From Kalmanozyma brasiliensis GHG001 (Eukaryota; Basidiomycota; Ustilaginomycetes; Ustilaginales), in contig NW_015961988.1 in the NCBI RefSeq assembly GCF_000497045.1, positions 186,001 to 250,000 of the forward strand: a stretch of 64,000 bases of DNA, read 5' to 3'. The notes beneath the pieces are model-generated. The model saw only the letters and a program-made list of their open reading frames with translations, was not told the DNA's origin and searched no databases. Position numbers and translations under genes: made by a program. This document shows, piece by piece, positions 40,222 through 49,471 of the stretch; the stretch's first letter is position 1; every line of letters begins with the position of its first letter.

Positions 40222-43200
40222 ATGAGTGATCCCCTGGCCGCCACTTTCTCGGCCCTCACAACTCGCAATGGACCCACTGAGGCCGCAACATCATCTCAAA
40301 TTGCGAGCAGTCCCTCCTTGGCCACACAATGGAACCATCTGCTGCGAGGTACCACCACTTCGCCCAAAGAGGCGCTCAAGCTGCGTGCGGTAGAAGGCAA
40401 GATAGCCCAAGACCAGAGCGCGTCGCTTCGCTGGATCCAATGGAAGTCCTTCCTCGCCGAGCACATCTCCAGCATCCCTTCGTCATGGTCCGCCACCTTG
40501 AACCAGGAAAGAGATGCATACAACGAGCTGCGTTGCCGCCTGTTGCGCGCACCGGACGGCAACTATCCACCCGAGGTGGGCTTCGACGGCACACACACAA
40601 CCCTCGACTCGGCCAGCGCTTCTTCCTCTTCGCGGCAGCATCCTGGCGCAGCCTCAATCAGACGGACCGTCGTCCATGATCTTTCGGTCAACAATCCGCT
40701 CAGTCTCGACGATTCCAACCCATGGACAGCTTACTACACCACCTTCGAAACGAGGAGAATCATCTTGCAAGATGTAGAAAGAACCTTTCCCGAACTCGAC
40801 CTCTTCCGTCAGACGCATGTTCAGCAGTCTTTGACCAACATTCTCTTTCTCTGGACTCTCGAAAACGAAGACGTTGGCTACAGACAGGGTATGCACGAGC
40901 TCGCCGCTGCTCTGTGGAAGGTCAGAAGCGATGGTGCCGTCGATGCGCGCGGCTTGTCCGGCAGCCGCTCGTCCGCATCGGCGCAGAACTCGGTGGAAGC
41001 GCCGTTTCAGCTGGCTTTGGCCGACGTCTTCATCGAGCACGACGTCAACGCGCTCTTCCGCTCCCTGATGCAAAGCGCAAAGAGCTGGTTCGTGTGGCGC
41101 GACTCTCCGAGCGCGCCAATCGCACCTGCAGCTTCGACTTCACCACCCTCCGCGTCCCTCCGACAGTCGCCGACGCAGCGAAGATCAGCAGAGGCCGCTC
41201 GTCCTCCGCTGCCGATTGTCGCCAAATGCGAGCACATCCTCGACCTTTTGCGGCACATTGATCCTGCCCTAGCGCAGCATCTCCAGAGTCTCGGCATCGA
41301 GCCTCAGATCTTCTGCCTCCGATGGATCCGCATGATCTTCACACGCGAATTTGCGCTCGACGATGCATTTGCCATTTGGGACGGCCTCTTTGCGACTGGA
41401 CTGGACCTCATCGACTATGTCTGCCTCGCAATGCTGCTTCGTATTCGAAATCAGCTGCTTGCCGGCGACCATACCTCGGCCTTACAGAGCTTGCTACGAT
41501 ACCCTGCAGAAGCACAGGCGCAGCCCAGCCTTTTGGTCAGACAAGCTATCTTCATGCGTGACAGTGCGCTTCAGCCGAGCACGGGAGTAGCGGTGGTGAT
41601 GCAGAACAGAGACTTGCTGGGCATCGCTGTACAAGCTGTCGACAGCCAAATCCAAGGCCAAGATGCTACCCGGCAAGCACCTGCATCACCTACACAGCGT
41701 TTCAACGCTCAAAAGTTTGCCACGGTCGGGAGGTCGCCGTCCGGTCCAGCGACACGAGCTTCTCCTTGGGCTCGAATGCAGGATGGCAACTCTTCTCCGC
41801 AGAATGGCAGGCAACCTGCTGCCAGACGCTGGCAAGCTTCCGGTGCCACAGCGGACCCTCTTGGAGCATCGCAAGGCTCCACCTCCCTTGACGCCAACGG
41901 TCAGCGAGCCTTTGGCATCAACCCGACTGCGTACCTGCCCGAAGGCATCAGCGACATGGCCAAAGGCTGGTATGAGCGATCCGAGCTGCCGCAAAGCCTC
42001 AACAGCGCCCTTGCCAATGTCCAGAGAACCGTTGCTGCCGCAGCCAATGCCTACGGGTCCGCCAAGGTCGAAAAGTCAGGCTTCCCGTCTGGCTTCGAGC
42101 AAGCCTTCTCGAGTCAGACTGGACTGCGGGCTGCTTCTTCGTCCAACCTCGACCGCGCGTCGCCAGCGCCGTCACCAAGGCCAGCAGAGCAACAGCTACC
42201 CATCGTGGAGCCGCAAGAGCCCGCATCCCCACCATCTCAACGTCACAGCGCGAATCTTGTTCAAGGTGTCTCCAAGACGACCACAGCCAACAAGGCGATC
42301 GGCTCAGCCCTGACAGCCTGCATCGAAGTCCTGGAGCAGAGCTGGCTCGATCGAAGCAGGATCAGCGGCAAACAGAGTCAGGAAGATCTCGATCAGAGCG
42401 ATTTGAACACGCTGATGAGTTTCACCGCTCTCAAGCACATCCGCGATGTTCTCGAGGGCACAGCTACCGAGTTTGACCCAGCGACGCTGCCGGCACCGAT
42501 CGTGAAGCCAACAGCTCCGTCATCAGAAGTCGCAAAAGTCGAACAAGTACCGCAGCAGAGCAGCATCCAACAGCCTCCGTCGTACAAGCCAGACGCTATC
42601 AGGGATGTGCCTCCAAAGAATGGCCCATCGCTACCCATGTCGCTCCCCGAATACGCCCGCTACGGTCGCCAGATGATCCTTCCCGACTTCGGTCTTCCCG
42701 GCCAACTGCGTCTGCGCGCTTCCAAAGTCCTCGTCGTCGGCGCGGGCGGTCTCGGCTGTCCCGCCATCCAATACCTCGCCGCCGCTGGCGTCGGTCAGAT
42801 CTCGATCTTGGACCACGACGTAGTCGAACCGTCCAACCTGGCACGTCAGATCCTGCACAGCGACGCTACCGTTGGGCAACCCAAAGCGAATTCCGCCGCC
42901 GACGCTGCCCGGCGCATCAATCCGTACATCACCGCCATCCCGCTCGTTGAGGCCATCAGCGCGCACAACGCCCGCCAGCACATGCGCGGTCAGGACCTCG
43001 TGCTCGACTGCACAGACAACCCGTTGACGCGCTACCTCATTTCGGACGCTGCGGTGCTCGAGGGTGTGCAAGTCGTCTCCGGTGCGGCGCAGGGGTACGA
43101 TGGCCAGCTGGTGGTGCTTCACAAACGGATCAAGGCGGAATTTGCAGCGCCCAAGGCGCGGGGGGATGGAGAGGCACGAGGACCATGCTACCGATGTCTG

Positions 43201-43920
43201 TTCCCGCAAGCGCCTCGACCGGATGAGGTGACGAACTGTGAAGACGGAGGCGTTCTCGGTGGCGTCACTGGGCTGGTGGGGACCATGCAGGCGTTGGAAG
43301 CGGTCAAGATCCTAGCTAGGATAGGGGAGGATACCCCGCCGATGCTGACACTGCTCAGCCCGCTGACGGGGATGCCCTTTCGGTGTGTCAAGATCCGTCC
43401 TCGTCGTGTCGCTTCTTGTCGCGCCTGCGGAGACCCCGCCCAAGTCGCCGAGCCCATGATTCGGGACTTGGAAAGCGAAGACTACGTGTCGTTCTGCGGC
43501 CTCACTCCCACCCCTGCGGAGAAGGAGGGTCCACGAACACAGGCCGCCGCCATGCAACCCGCGCTGATCGTAGATGTGAGGCCAGAGATCGAGTTCGGCA
43601 TCGCCAAGCTCGACGGCTCGATCAATGTGCCGATACAAACGCTGCTGCGCAACCCGGCACAGGCGTGGAAGAGGATTCACGAGGCGCAACCGGCGGCGGG
43701 GGTAAAAGAGGTGCTGGTGGTGTGCAAGAAGGGCAATGACTCGAGGGTCGCTGTTCGTGAGCTGCTGCGGGTTAAGGCGGAGGGTGAGGCTGCGCCGGTG
43801 GACCCATTGCAGGAGGCGAAGGGGGCAAGGGGAGAGGTGAGGCCGGTGAAAATATCTGATCTGGTTGGCGGTCTGCGTGCATACAGTCGGGAGAGGGATC
43901 CTGGCTTTCCGGTGTACTAG
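40222..43920 (+). CDS. TBC Rab-GAP fused to UBA4/MOCS3 E1-like sulfurtransferase
   Basis: One uninterrupted frame, 1,232 aa. The N-terminal part (about residues 60-430) is a TBC Rab-GAP of the TBC1D5 type with both catalytic fingers: R187 in ILQDVERTFPE and Q222 in GYRQGMHEL. A disordered linker and a TBC1D5-like helical stretch (SALTACIEVLEQSWLDRS...) follow. From about residue 805 a full UBA4/MOCS3 begins: EYARYGRQMILPDFG, nucleotide loop GAGGLGC (840-846), Zn cysteines C989/C992 and C1066/C1069, E1 catalytic C1006 (TNCEDGGVLGG). A rhodanese domain with active C1168 (VCKKGNDSR) ends the protein. UBA4 activates Urm1 for tRNA wobble-uridine thiolation and, in MOCS3, the molybdopterin-synthase small subunit. 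The two halves are normally separate proteins. No stop codon or strong splice site separates them. An internal ATG at MSLPEYARYG could give a stand-alone UBA4. Confidence 0.88.
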   Translation: MSDPLAATFSALTTRNGPTEAATSSQIASSPSLATQWNHLLRGTTTSPKEALKLRAVEGKIAQDQSASLRWIQWKSFLAEHISSIPSSWSATLNQERDAYNELRCRLLRAPDGNYPPEVGFDGTHTTLDSASASSSSRQHPGAASIRRTVVHDLSVNNPLSLDDSNPWTAYYTTFETRRIILQDVERTFPELDLFRQTHVQQSLTNILFLWTLENEDVGYRQGMHELAAALWKVRSDGAVDARGLSGSRSSASAQNSVEAPFQLALADVFIEHDVNALFRSLMQSAKSWFVWRDSPSAPIAPAASTSPPSASLRQSPTQRRSAEAARPPLPIVAKCEHILDLLRHIDPALAQHLQSLGIEPQIFCLRWIRMIFTREFALDDAFAIWDGLFATGLDLIDYVCLAMLLRIRNQLLAGDHTSALQSLLRYPAEAQAQPSLLVRQAIFMRDSALQPSTGVAVVMQNRDLLGIAVQAVDSQIQGQDATRQAPASPTQRFNAQKFATVGRSPSGPATRASPWARMQDGNSSPQNGRQPAARRWQASGATADPLGASQGSTSLDANGQRAFGINPTAYLPEGISDMAKGWYERSELPQSLNSALANVQRTVAAAANAYGSAKVEKSGFPSGFEQAFSSQTGLRAASSSNLDRASPAPSPRPAEQQLPIVEPQEPASPPSQRHSANLVQGVSKTTTANKAIGSALTACIEVLEQSWLDRSRISGKQSQEDLDQSDLNTLMSFTALKHIRDVLEGTATEFDPATLPAPIVKPTAPSSEVAKVEQVPQQSSIQQPPSYKPDAIRDVPPKNGPSLPMSLPEYARYGRQMILPDFGLPGQLRLRASKVLVVGAGGLGCPAIQYLAAAGVGQISILDHDVVEPSNLARQILHSDATVGQPKANSAADAARRINPYITAIPLVEAISAHNARQHMRGQDLVLDCTDNPLTRYLISDAAVLEGVQVVSGAAQGYDGQLVVLHKRIKAEFAAPKARGDGEARGPCYRCLFPQAPRPDEVTNCEDGGVLGGVTGLVGTMQALEAVKILARIGEDTPPMLTLLSPLTGMPFRCVKIRPRRVASCRACGDPAQVAEPMIRDLESEDYVSFCGLTPTPAEKEGPRTQAAAMQPALIVDVRPEIEFGIAKLDGSINVPIQTLLRNPAQAWKRIHEAQPAAGVKEVLVVCKKGNDSRVAVRELLRVKAEGEAAPVDPLQEAKGARGEVRPVKISDLVGGLRAYSRERDPGFPVY

Positions 43921-44073
43921 ACTCACACACAAGAGGGCAACGATCAAGAACCACAAGGGCATCGGCAGGTGTCGATTGAATGACAGTGGTATTTTGCATG
44001 TCGGTGATTTTCCAGGTGTGAGTGTCTCGTTGAAGCGAGTGTGTAACCCGATGACTGAGAGCCAGGGTGATGC

Positions 44074-46971
44074 TCAGATGGCCGACGGGGCCAGTCCAGC
44101 GTTCTGAGCCGCCGTCGTGTCATTCAGTCCGCCCCCGTCTCCCCGGAGGTCGTTGATCTGCCTGACGCCGCTCCTCGGGGTGCCTGTCAACCCCAGCCCT
44201 GAAACACCGTGGGGTCTCTGAGGCGTCCCACTCTGCTGCCCCCTCCTTGCCCCGTTGGGACTTGCGCTCCTCGCACCCGGACTCGCGGGGAAAGTCAGTC
44301 CCGGATTGGGACTGTTCCTGCCCAACCCCATTGCTGGGCTCCCCACTTGCTGCTGCTGCGTCGCACCCCTCCCCTGCATCTCATAAAAGTTGAAATCCTG
44401 CAAGAGGCTCGTCTTGGCCCCATACTCGGACATGATCCTCCACACCTCCCGCCCCGCTTCCGGCGTCAGCTCCTGCGTATCCCGACTCTGCGTGACCGGC
44501 TTGCACTCGGGCGTGTTGGTCAGCCGGATATGCCGCAGCTGCCCATTGGGCAAATCCTTCACGTAGATCCACCGCACTTTGAACGTTCCCTTCCACTTGC
44601 CATCCTGCGCCCACACGTTGGAGGACGTTGCGTAGTCAAGCGGGGTCAGCATCTGCGCCATCCCGCAAAAATGTCCAGAGGCGTTGACCGAGTAGAACAG
44701 GTAGATCGGTCCGGTGTGCGCGGTTTCCCGGAAGGCTTTGTCGAGTCGCTGGTTGCCCTTGTCGGTCGAGGCCCAGATTTCGTATTTGAGGGATTTGTGC
44801 ACGTCGTCTTCGGTGTAGGATTTGATTACGAAGAAGCGGGCGGTGGGGGGTGGGGGGCCGAAGGCGCCAGGTGGGGGGTTGTAGCCTTTTTGAAGGGCGA
44901 GGGATGTCGCGTCCACCGGCGTGGCTCCACCGGTCTCGAGGGTGGGTCCAGGTGCGGGTCCAGAGGGCGGCGATGCAGCGTGCATGCCCGGAGGCCGGAG
45001 GGAGGGCGTAGACTGCTGCATCGGGAATGGCTGACCTCGCGATGGGAGATTGCCGATTCCACCTATCGGCGGAGAGCTCGGCAGAGCACCTGCTCGCAGC
45101 TGCTGTCCGATCGACTGCATCGGACCATTGAGGTCTATCGGCTGCATGCCGAAGAATAGAGGATCAGGTGATCCGGCTGAGTGGTTGCTGCGCGCTCTGA
45201 GCTGCGCTTGCAGCACCGCGTTGCGCTTCTGTTCCTGCGCCAAAGCCATGCTGAGTGCCATGAGGTTGGGATCGATGTTCATGGTAGAGTGAGGTTGCTG
45301 CGGCCATGCTTGTCCGCCTAATGCTGCATCGCCGAATCGTCCCGCGATGCTGTCCTTGTCCTGCCAACCGCCCGTCGGTGCTGCTGTGAAGGGTCCGAAT
45401 CGATGAGACGGCTCGATGTCGAAGGTAGAAGCCTCGATCGCGAACAGGTCGTTGGACTGATGCCGAGTGTGCGCATGGCCAATCGGCGGCACGAAGGCGG
45501 CAGCTGACATGGGACCGGACGCGCCGTTGACACGCTGGCCACGCTGTAGGGCGTCGCGGCTGGTTACCAGCTGAGGAAGTCTTCTGCCGCCGAGAGCTTG
45601 TCCGTCAGCGCCGCCGCTGCTGCTGCTCTGCGCTGCGGAGTTGGGGAACAAAGAGTGCTTCGTCGGGGTGATCGAATCCTGATCGTCGCCCGCAACCAGC
45701 GCAGAAGAGCCCGAAATGTCGAGGTTGGACAGGTTCTGACTGATGTCGGCAAGGGAAGACGTGGGCCCGTCGAAACCAGAAGGCAATCTGTTGTGCGGGA
45801 CATCGTGGCTCTGCGACGGGAAGGAACCGGCGAAGCGAGATGGCGATCCGATGGGCTCTTGCGGTGGCTGGTTCCAAGGTGCTTTGGAGTAGCCTGACGG
45901 CATCACGGGACTATTCGTGGCGGAAAAGCTGGTGGTATGGCGTACGGGGCTGAATGCTGCGTCGCTTTGCAAAGGGTACGATGGCGTCGCTGAGTCGGCT
46001 GCATCGCCTGCGTAGCGGCTACGAAGATCACTCGAACGAGCTGCCAGACGATGACCTGCTGATCGTCCTGCGTGATGATTGAGGGACTGATGACGACGAA
46101 GGAAGCTCGCTGAGCCACCCAAAGCTTGCGTGTCACCAAACAGATCGACGCCGCTGACGCTACCGTCGAGATGAGCCGCCTCGGAAAAGGGGCCAGATCC
46201 GGTGATGGGCGATGTAGGATGCGACGACGAAGCGGGCGCACCGAGCTGGCCAGTGGAGAAGAGGGACGAGGACCAGGGCTGATCGGTGCGCACAGAGAGG
46301 CTGTTCAAAGCGTGAGGATCCTGATGATGCTCGTCGCCGAGCGCGTTGCTCGAGTGGATGAGCTTTTCCCAGTCGTGATCGTCGAGGTCAGAGCCTCCTG
46401 TGATGGCCGAGAGGCTGTTAAATTGGCTGGTGCGGCCTTGTGTGGCGCTGGACGGCAAGTTGGTGGTGGTGAGTTTGTTCGTGTGACGACTCGGCAGCGA
46501 AAGATTGCGGGAAACGCCTGATTTGGAATAGAGAGCCTGCAAGGGGGTCAGGGACGGAACGAACTCGGCCGCATTGCCTGCTGTGGCTGAGAAGGACGAA
46601 GAGTGGGCGAGAGAAGCTTCCCTGCTGGAGGATGGCGAGGCCTGAAGTCCGTAAAGCGGCTGATCGTCGTTGAACCTGGTGCTGTGCGGCGCCGAATGAC
46701 CCGATGCAGCCGCGTCTGGGGATCTTGGCGCAGATGCAGAGGAGTCTTCCGGCTGCTCGAAATGCTTCTCCAATCTTGGCTTGCCGTGTTGTCGGGCTCC
46801 ATGGATGGTATGATTGCGACGGACACCGGCGCCCGAGGAAGGAGCGGGTGGTGGACTGCGCATGCCACCCGTGACTGTGCCCCATTTAGCAGTAGCTGGA
46901 CCGGCGTTTGGGTCCACCTCGGACGATGACGGGTCGGTTGGACCGCCTTGCTGAGGCGGCGTGACAGACAT
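44074..46971 (-). CDS. YTH-domain RNA reader (YTHDF-like)
   Basis: Single exon, 965 aa. The first 700 residues are low-complexity, rich in Ser, Gly, Pro and Gln, as in cytoplasmic YTHDF proteins. The YTH domain (about 711-862) reads [25 protein letters not shown]...LDKAFRE, then [46 protein letters not shown]. The tryptophans of the m6A-binding cage are in YEIWAS, NVWAQ and GKWKG. Known family members bind N6-methyladenosine in mRNA; binding here is inferred from the intact cage. The ATG at 46971 is the first in frame (the open frame upstream has only TTG). It converges with the TBC-UBA4 gene (153 bp between stops). Confidence 0.92.
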   Translation of the reverse strand: MSVTPPQQGGPTDPSSSEVDPNAGPATAKWGTVTGGMRSPPPAPSSGAGVRRNHTIHGARQHGKPRLEKHFEQPEDSSASAPRSPDAAASGHSAPHSTRFNDDQPLYGLQASPSSSREASLAHSSSFSATAGNAAEFVPSLTPLQALYSKSGVSRNLSLPSRHTNKLTTTNLPSSATQGRTSQFNSLSAITGGSDLDDHDWEKLIHSSNALGDEHHQDPHALNSLSVRTDQPWSSSLFSTGQLGAPASSSHPTSPITGSGPFSEAAHLDGSVSGVDLFGDTQALGGSASFLRRHQSLNHHAGRSAGHRLAARSSDLRSRYAGDAADSATPSYPLQSDAAFSPVRHTTSFSATNSPVMPSGYSKAPWNQPPQEPIGSPSRFAGSFPSQSHDVPHNRLPSGFDGPTSSLADISQNLSNLDISGSSALVAGDDQDSITPTKHSLFPNSAAQSSSSGGADGQALGGRRLPQLVTSRDALQRGQRVNGASGPMSAAAFVPPIGHAHTRHQSNDLFAIEASTFDIEPSHRFGPFTAAPTGGWQDKDSIAGRFGDAALGGQAWPQQPHSTMNIDPNLMALSMALAQEQKRNAVLQAQLRARSNHSAGSPDPLFFGMQPIDLNGPMQSIGQQLRAGALPSSPPIGGIGNLPSRGQPFPMQQSTPSLRPPGMHAASPPSGPAPGPTLETGGATPVDATSLALQKGYNPPPGAFGPPPPTARFFVIKSYTEDDVHKSLKYEIWASTDKGNQRLDKAFRETAHTGPIYLFYSVNASGHFCGMAQMLTPLDYATSSNVWAQDGKWKGTFKVRWIYVKDLPNGQLRHIRLTNTPECKPVTQSRDTQELTPEAGREVWRIMSEYGAKTSLLQDFNFYEMQGRGATQQQQVGSPAMGLGRNSPNPGLTFPASPGARSASPNGARRGQQSGTPQRPHGVSGLGLTGTPRSGVRQINDLRGDGGGLNDTTAAQNAGLAPSAI

Positions 46972-48112
46972 CGGGTCTGTATCTGTGCCTCGAGAAGCGA
47001 TGACGACTCGTGTTGTGGAGAGCAAAGGGCGGCGAGAATGCTTGGCAGTAAGATGATCCGCTGATGAGAGGAAGCCTGTTTGGGAGAGCGGATCCTTCAG
47101 ACAGATTCGAGACGCTTCGGTGGCTGCGATGGTGGGCGAGAATGCGTATTGGCTTCCAGGCTGGAGAGGCTATGGTGCAGTGAGACAAATGAGACAATGC
47201 GAGTCCGGGATGGGAGATGCGGCGCCTTGGGAGGGAGAGAAAGCAGGCCCGAGTGCATGCATGCCGTTGCCTGAGATGAGATGATGGCGGTGGGGAGACA
47301 AGAACGTGGGAAAGCTGACACCAGAATCACAAGTTGCGAGTCTACCCTTTGTCAGGAACAATAGAGCCGAGAGCCGAAGAACAAGGAGCTTCGCGGCGGT
47401 CCGTTGTCAAGGAATGCTACTGTAAATGGAATGAGGCGTGGTGGGAGTCGGAACCAAGTAGCGCAAGCCGAGGCAGGTCGACTAGAGGGGTGCGGAGCGA
47501 TGCGACGAGGCCCGAATGAAGTCGTGACGACGTCCGTGGTGTCTTCGGATGGGTTCAGCTGTTAACTGTGTGTGCAGTGGAGCGTTGCCGTCCCAAGTAG
47601 CTTCGACGCCGAGCTGCGATGCGAAGAGGTCGACTGAGGCCGCCTTGCACTTCCTCTCAGGTTTGGGGGTTTTCGGTGGTCTCGAAGCCGAAAGAAGGGA
47701 CTCGAGCCCGTGCAGAGGTTGCGCTGGAGCGTCGAGGGAGGACGCAGATGATGATGGAGACCCGATGAGAGGCAGAGTTGATTAGCAAAGGGAAGAAGGA
47801 TGCGTCCAACCCTGAAACAAAGCGCAATCGCCGACAACGATGACTGACGGAGGCTCGCACAGCTCAGCGAGCAATTTTTGATTTGCCAAAAGGGAGGGTG
47901 CAAGGGTCCTCTTTTGAAATGTCACACTGAACCAGCCCCTCGGTCTCTCACGATTGCTCACGATTGCTCATCAATACCGGAGCTGTGTCATGATGCTGTC
48001 ACTGCGGAGCGGAATGTGCAGTTCGCCATGCTGGCGAAAGCAGTAAGTCTATTGCAAAAGTCGAGGATAAGAGAGAGGTGTGCGAGGTCGATCTGCCGAT
48101 TTGCGAGACAAC
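46972..48112. other. Intergenic, YTH-gene promoter and SIS 3' flank
   Basis: 1.1 kb with only short, mutually overlapping frames. It should contain the promoter and leader of the minus-strand YTH gene. Nothing else was recognised. Confidence 0.55.
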
Positions 48113-49471
48113 TTATGCAGCAATCGGGGTAGCTACCGCGCTCTCGGTGCCGGTGCCTTTCGGGTCGTACGTTTGCAATGGCACAGATTGGCCTTGCAAT
48201 CGGAAGTCAGCACCCAGCTTGCCGCCCGGGTGGTTGAAAGCAAACATGTCTCTGCCGAGGCCTTTGGCGCGAGTCACTGAGAAGGCGAGCGCGTCTCCCA
48301 TGGCCAATGCGACCGTGGTGCTGCTGCTCGGCGCAGGAACGTCGTCCCAGGCCTCGTCGGTGGTGGGTCGTGGGGCTTTGTTCCGTTTTCTCCTTGTGGA
48401 GCGTTGCTTGCGACTGTCGCACGCATCGCAGGATGGCATTGTGGCTCGACGGGCAGCGAGAATGGACCCGTTCTGAGGTGCAGAAGTAGAGGCAACCGGC
48501 TCGCTCGACCTACGCAGCTCTGGCAGACCGTCTGCGGAGCTGCTCTCTTCTGCATTGCCGTCCGAGTCTGAAGCTACGGCTTCTGACCATGCTTCTTCGT
48601 CCTCCTCTTCCTCGGAATCCGAGTCGTGGTCATCCTTGCCAGTAGCGCAGTCGATCCAGGCGTCGGATGCCCTGACAAGGGCACTGTCTCGCTTGCCGAC
48701 CAGGGCAATGATGGGACACCTACGAGCATTGAGATGCGGAACCAGAGCGAGGATCTCTGGCGACGATCCCGAGTGGGAGAGTGCAATCACTACGTCGCGG
48801 TGCGGCGTGAGCAATCCAAGGTCACCGTGCAGCGCTTCCGTGGGGTGCAAAAACATCGAGGGCGTGCCGAGCGAGAGGAAGGTGGCAGAGAGCTTCTTGG
48901 CGATGATGCCGCTCTTGCCCACGCCGGTGAGCACCACCTTTCCACCTCGATCGCCCGTAGTGGCGCGCATCACAAGACGGATGGCCTGTCGGAAGCCGTC
49001 TTGTTGCACCTGGTGCTTCGAGAGACGCTTGGCTGCCATGGCAAGGGCTCGCGCTTCTCGCTGGACGATTTGGGCGCCAAAGGCGAGCGCCGAATCGAGC
49101 TCCTCCTCGACCCTGCGGTTCTCTGCTTCGATGGCGGCTGCCTCGCTATCGTCGGCGCTACCTTCCGCCTCTTCGTCGATGTTGCTGCTATTGCTGGCCC
49201 TGTTGAGGGGACTTGCCTCTGCAGTGCGGCGCTCCTTTGCATGGGCGAGGGAGAGCTTGTCGGCCTCGGAGGAGAGATCGCTGACCGAAGTACACGCCGA
49301 GGTGGAAGGCGAGTTACGCTGCGAATTGAGAGCGAGAAGCGAGAGCTGCGACGCGCCTACCGAGCTCGATGTTGGGCTGAGCATGGCTGAGTTGGAGGGA
49401 CTGGCTCCTCCGCTCGAAGGACCGCTGAGCGGCGATTCCGAGCCAAAGTAATCGGTCTTGGCTTGAGTCAT
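48113..49471 (-). CDS. SIS-domain sugar-phosphate isomerase-like protein
   Basis: Single exon, 452 aa. After a disordered Ser-rich N-terminus (about 1-120) comes a SIS domain of the KpsF/GutQ (arabinose-5-phosphate isomerase) type: KVVLTGVGKSGIIAKKLSATFLSLG, MFLHPTEALHGDLGLL, VIALSHSGSSPEILAL, CPIIALVG. It finishes with TTVALAMGDALAFSV...FAFNHPGGKLG. The bacterial enzymes continue into two CBS domains, which are absent. An insert of about 100 residues (acidic Asp/Ser/Glu tract, then a basic KQRSTRRKRNK stretch) interrupts the SIS fold between two of its strands. Fungi make no Kdo lipopolysaccharide, so the substrate is unknown. A phosphosugar-binding role is inferred. Confidence 0.82.
   Translation of the reverse strand: MTQAKTDYFGSESPLSGPSSGGASPSNSAMLSPTSSSVGASQLSLLALNSQRNSPSTSACTSVSDLSSEADKLSLAHAKERRTAEASPLNRASNSSNIDEEAEGSADDSEAAAIEAENRRVEEELDSALAFGAQIVQREARALAMAAKRLSKHQVQQDGFRQAIRLVMRATTGDRGGKVVLTGVGKSGIIAKKLSATFLSLGTPSMFLHPTEALHGDLGLLTPHRDVVIALSHSGSSPEILALVPHLNARRCPIIALVGKRDSALVRASDAWIDCATGKDDHDSDSEEEEDEEAWSEAVASDSDGNAEESSSADGLPELRRSSEPVASTSAPQNGSILAARRATMPSCDACDSRKQRSTRRKRNKAPRPTTDEAWDDVPAPSSSTTVALAMGDALAFSVTRAKGLGRDMFAFNHPGGKLGADFRLQGQSVPLQTYDPKGTGTESAVATPIAA

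Noticed and set aside
42630..42660. Separate UBA4 gene starting at the internal Met near 42638
   Set aside because: The TBC reading frame has no stop before it and no good intron to create one, so one fused protein is the simplest reading; the internal start is kept only as an alternative.
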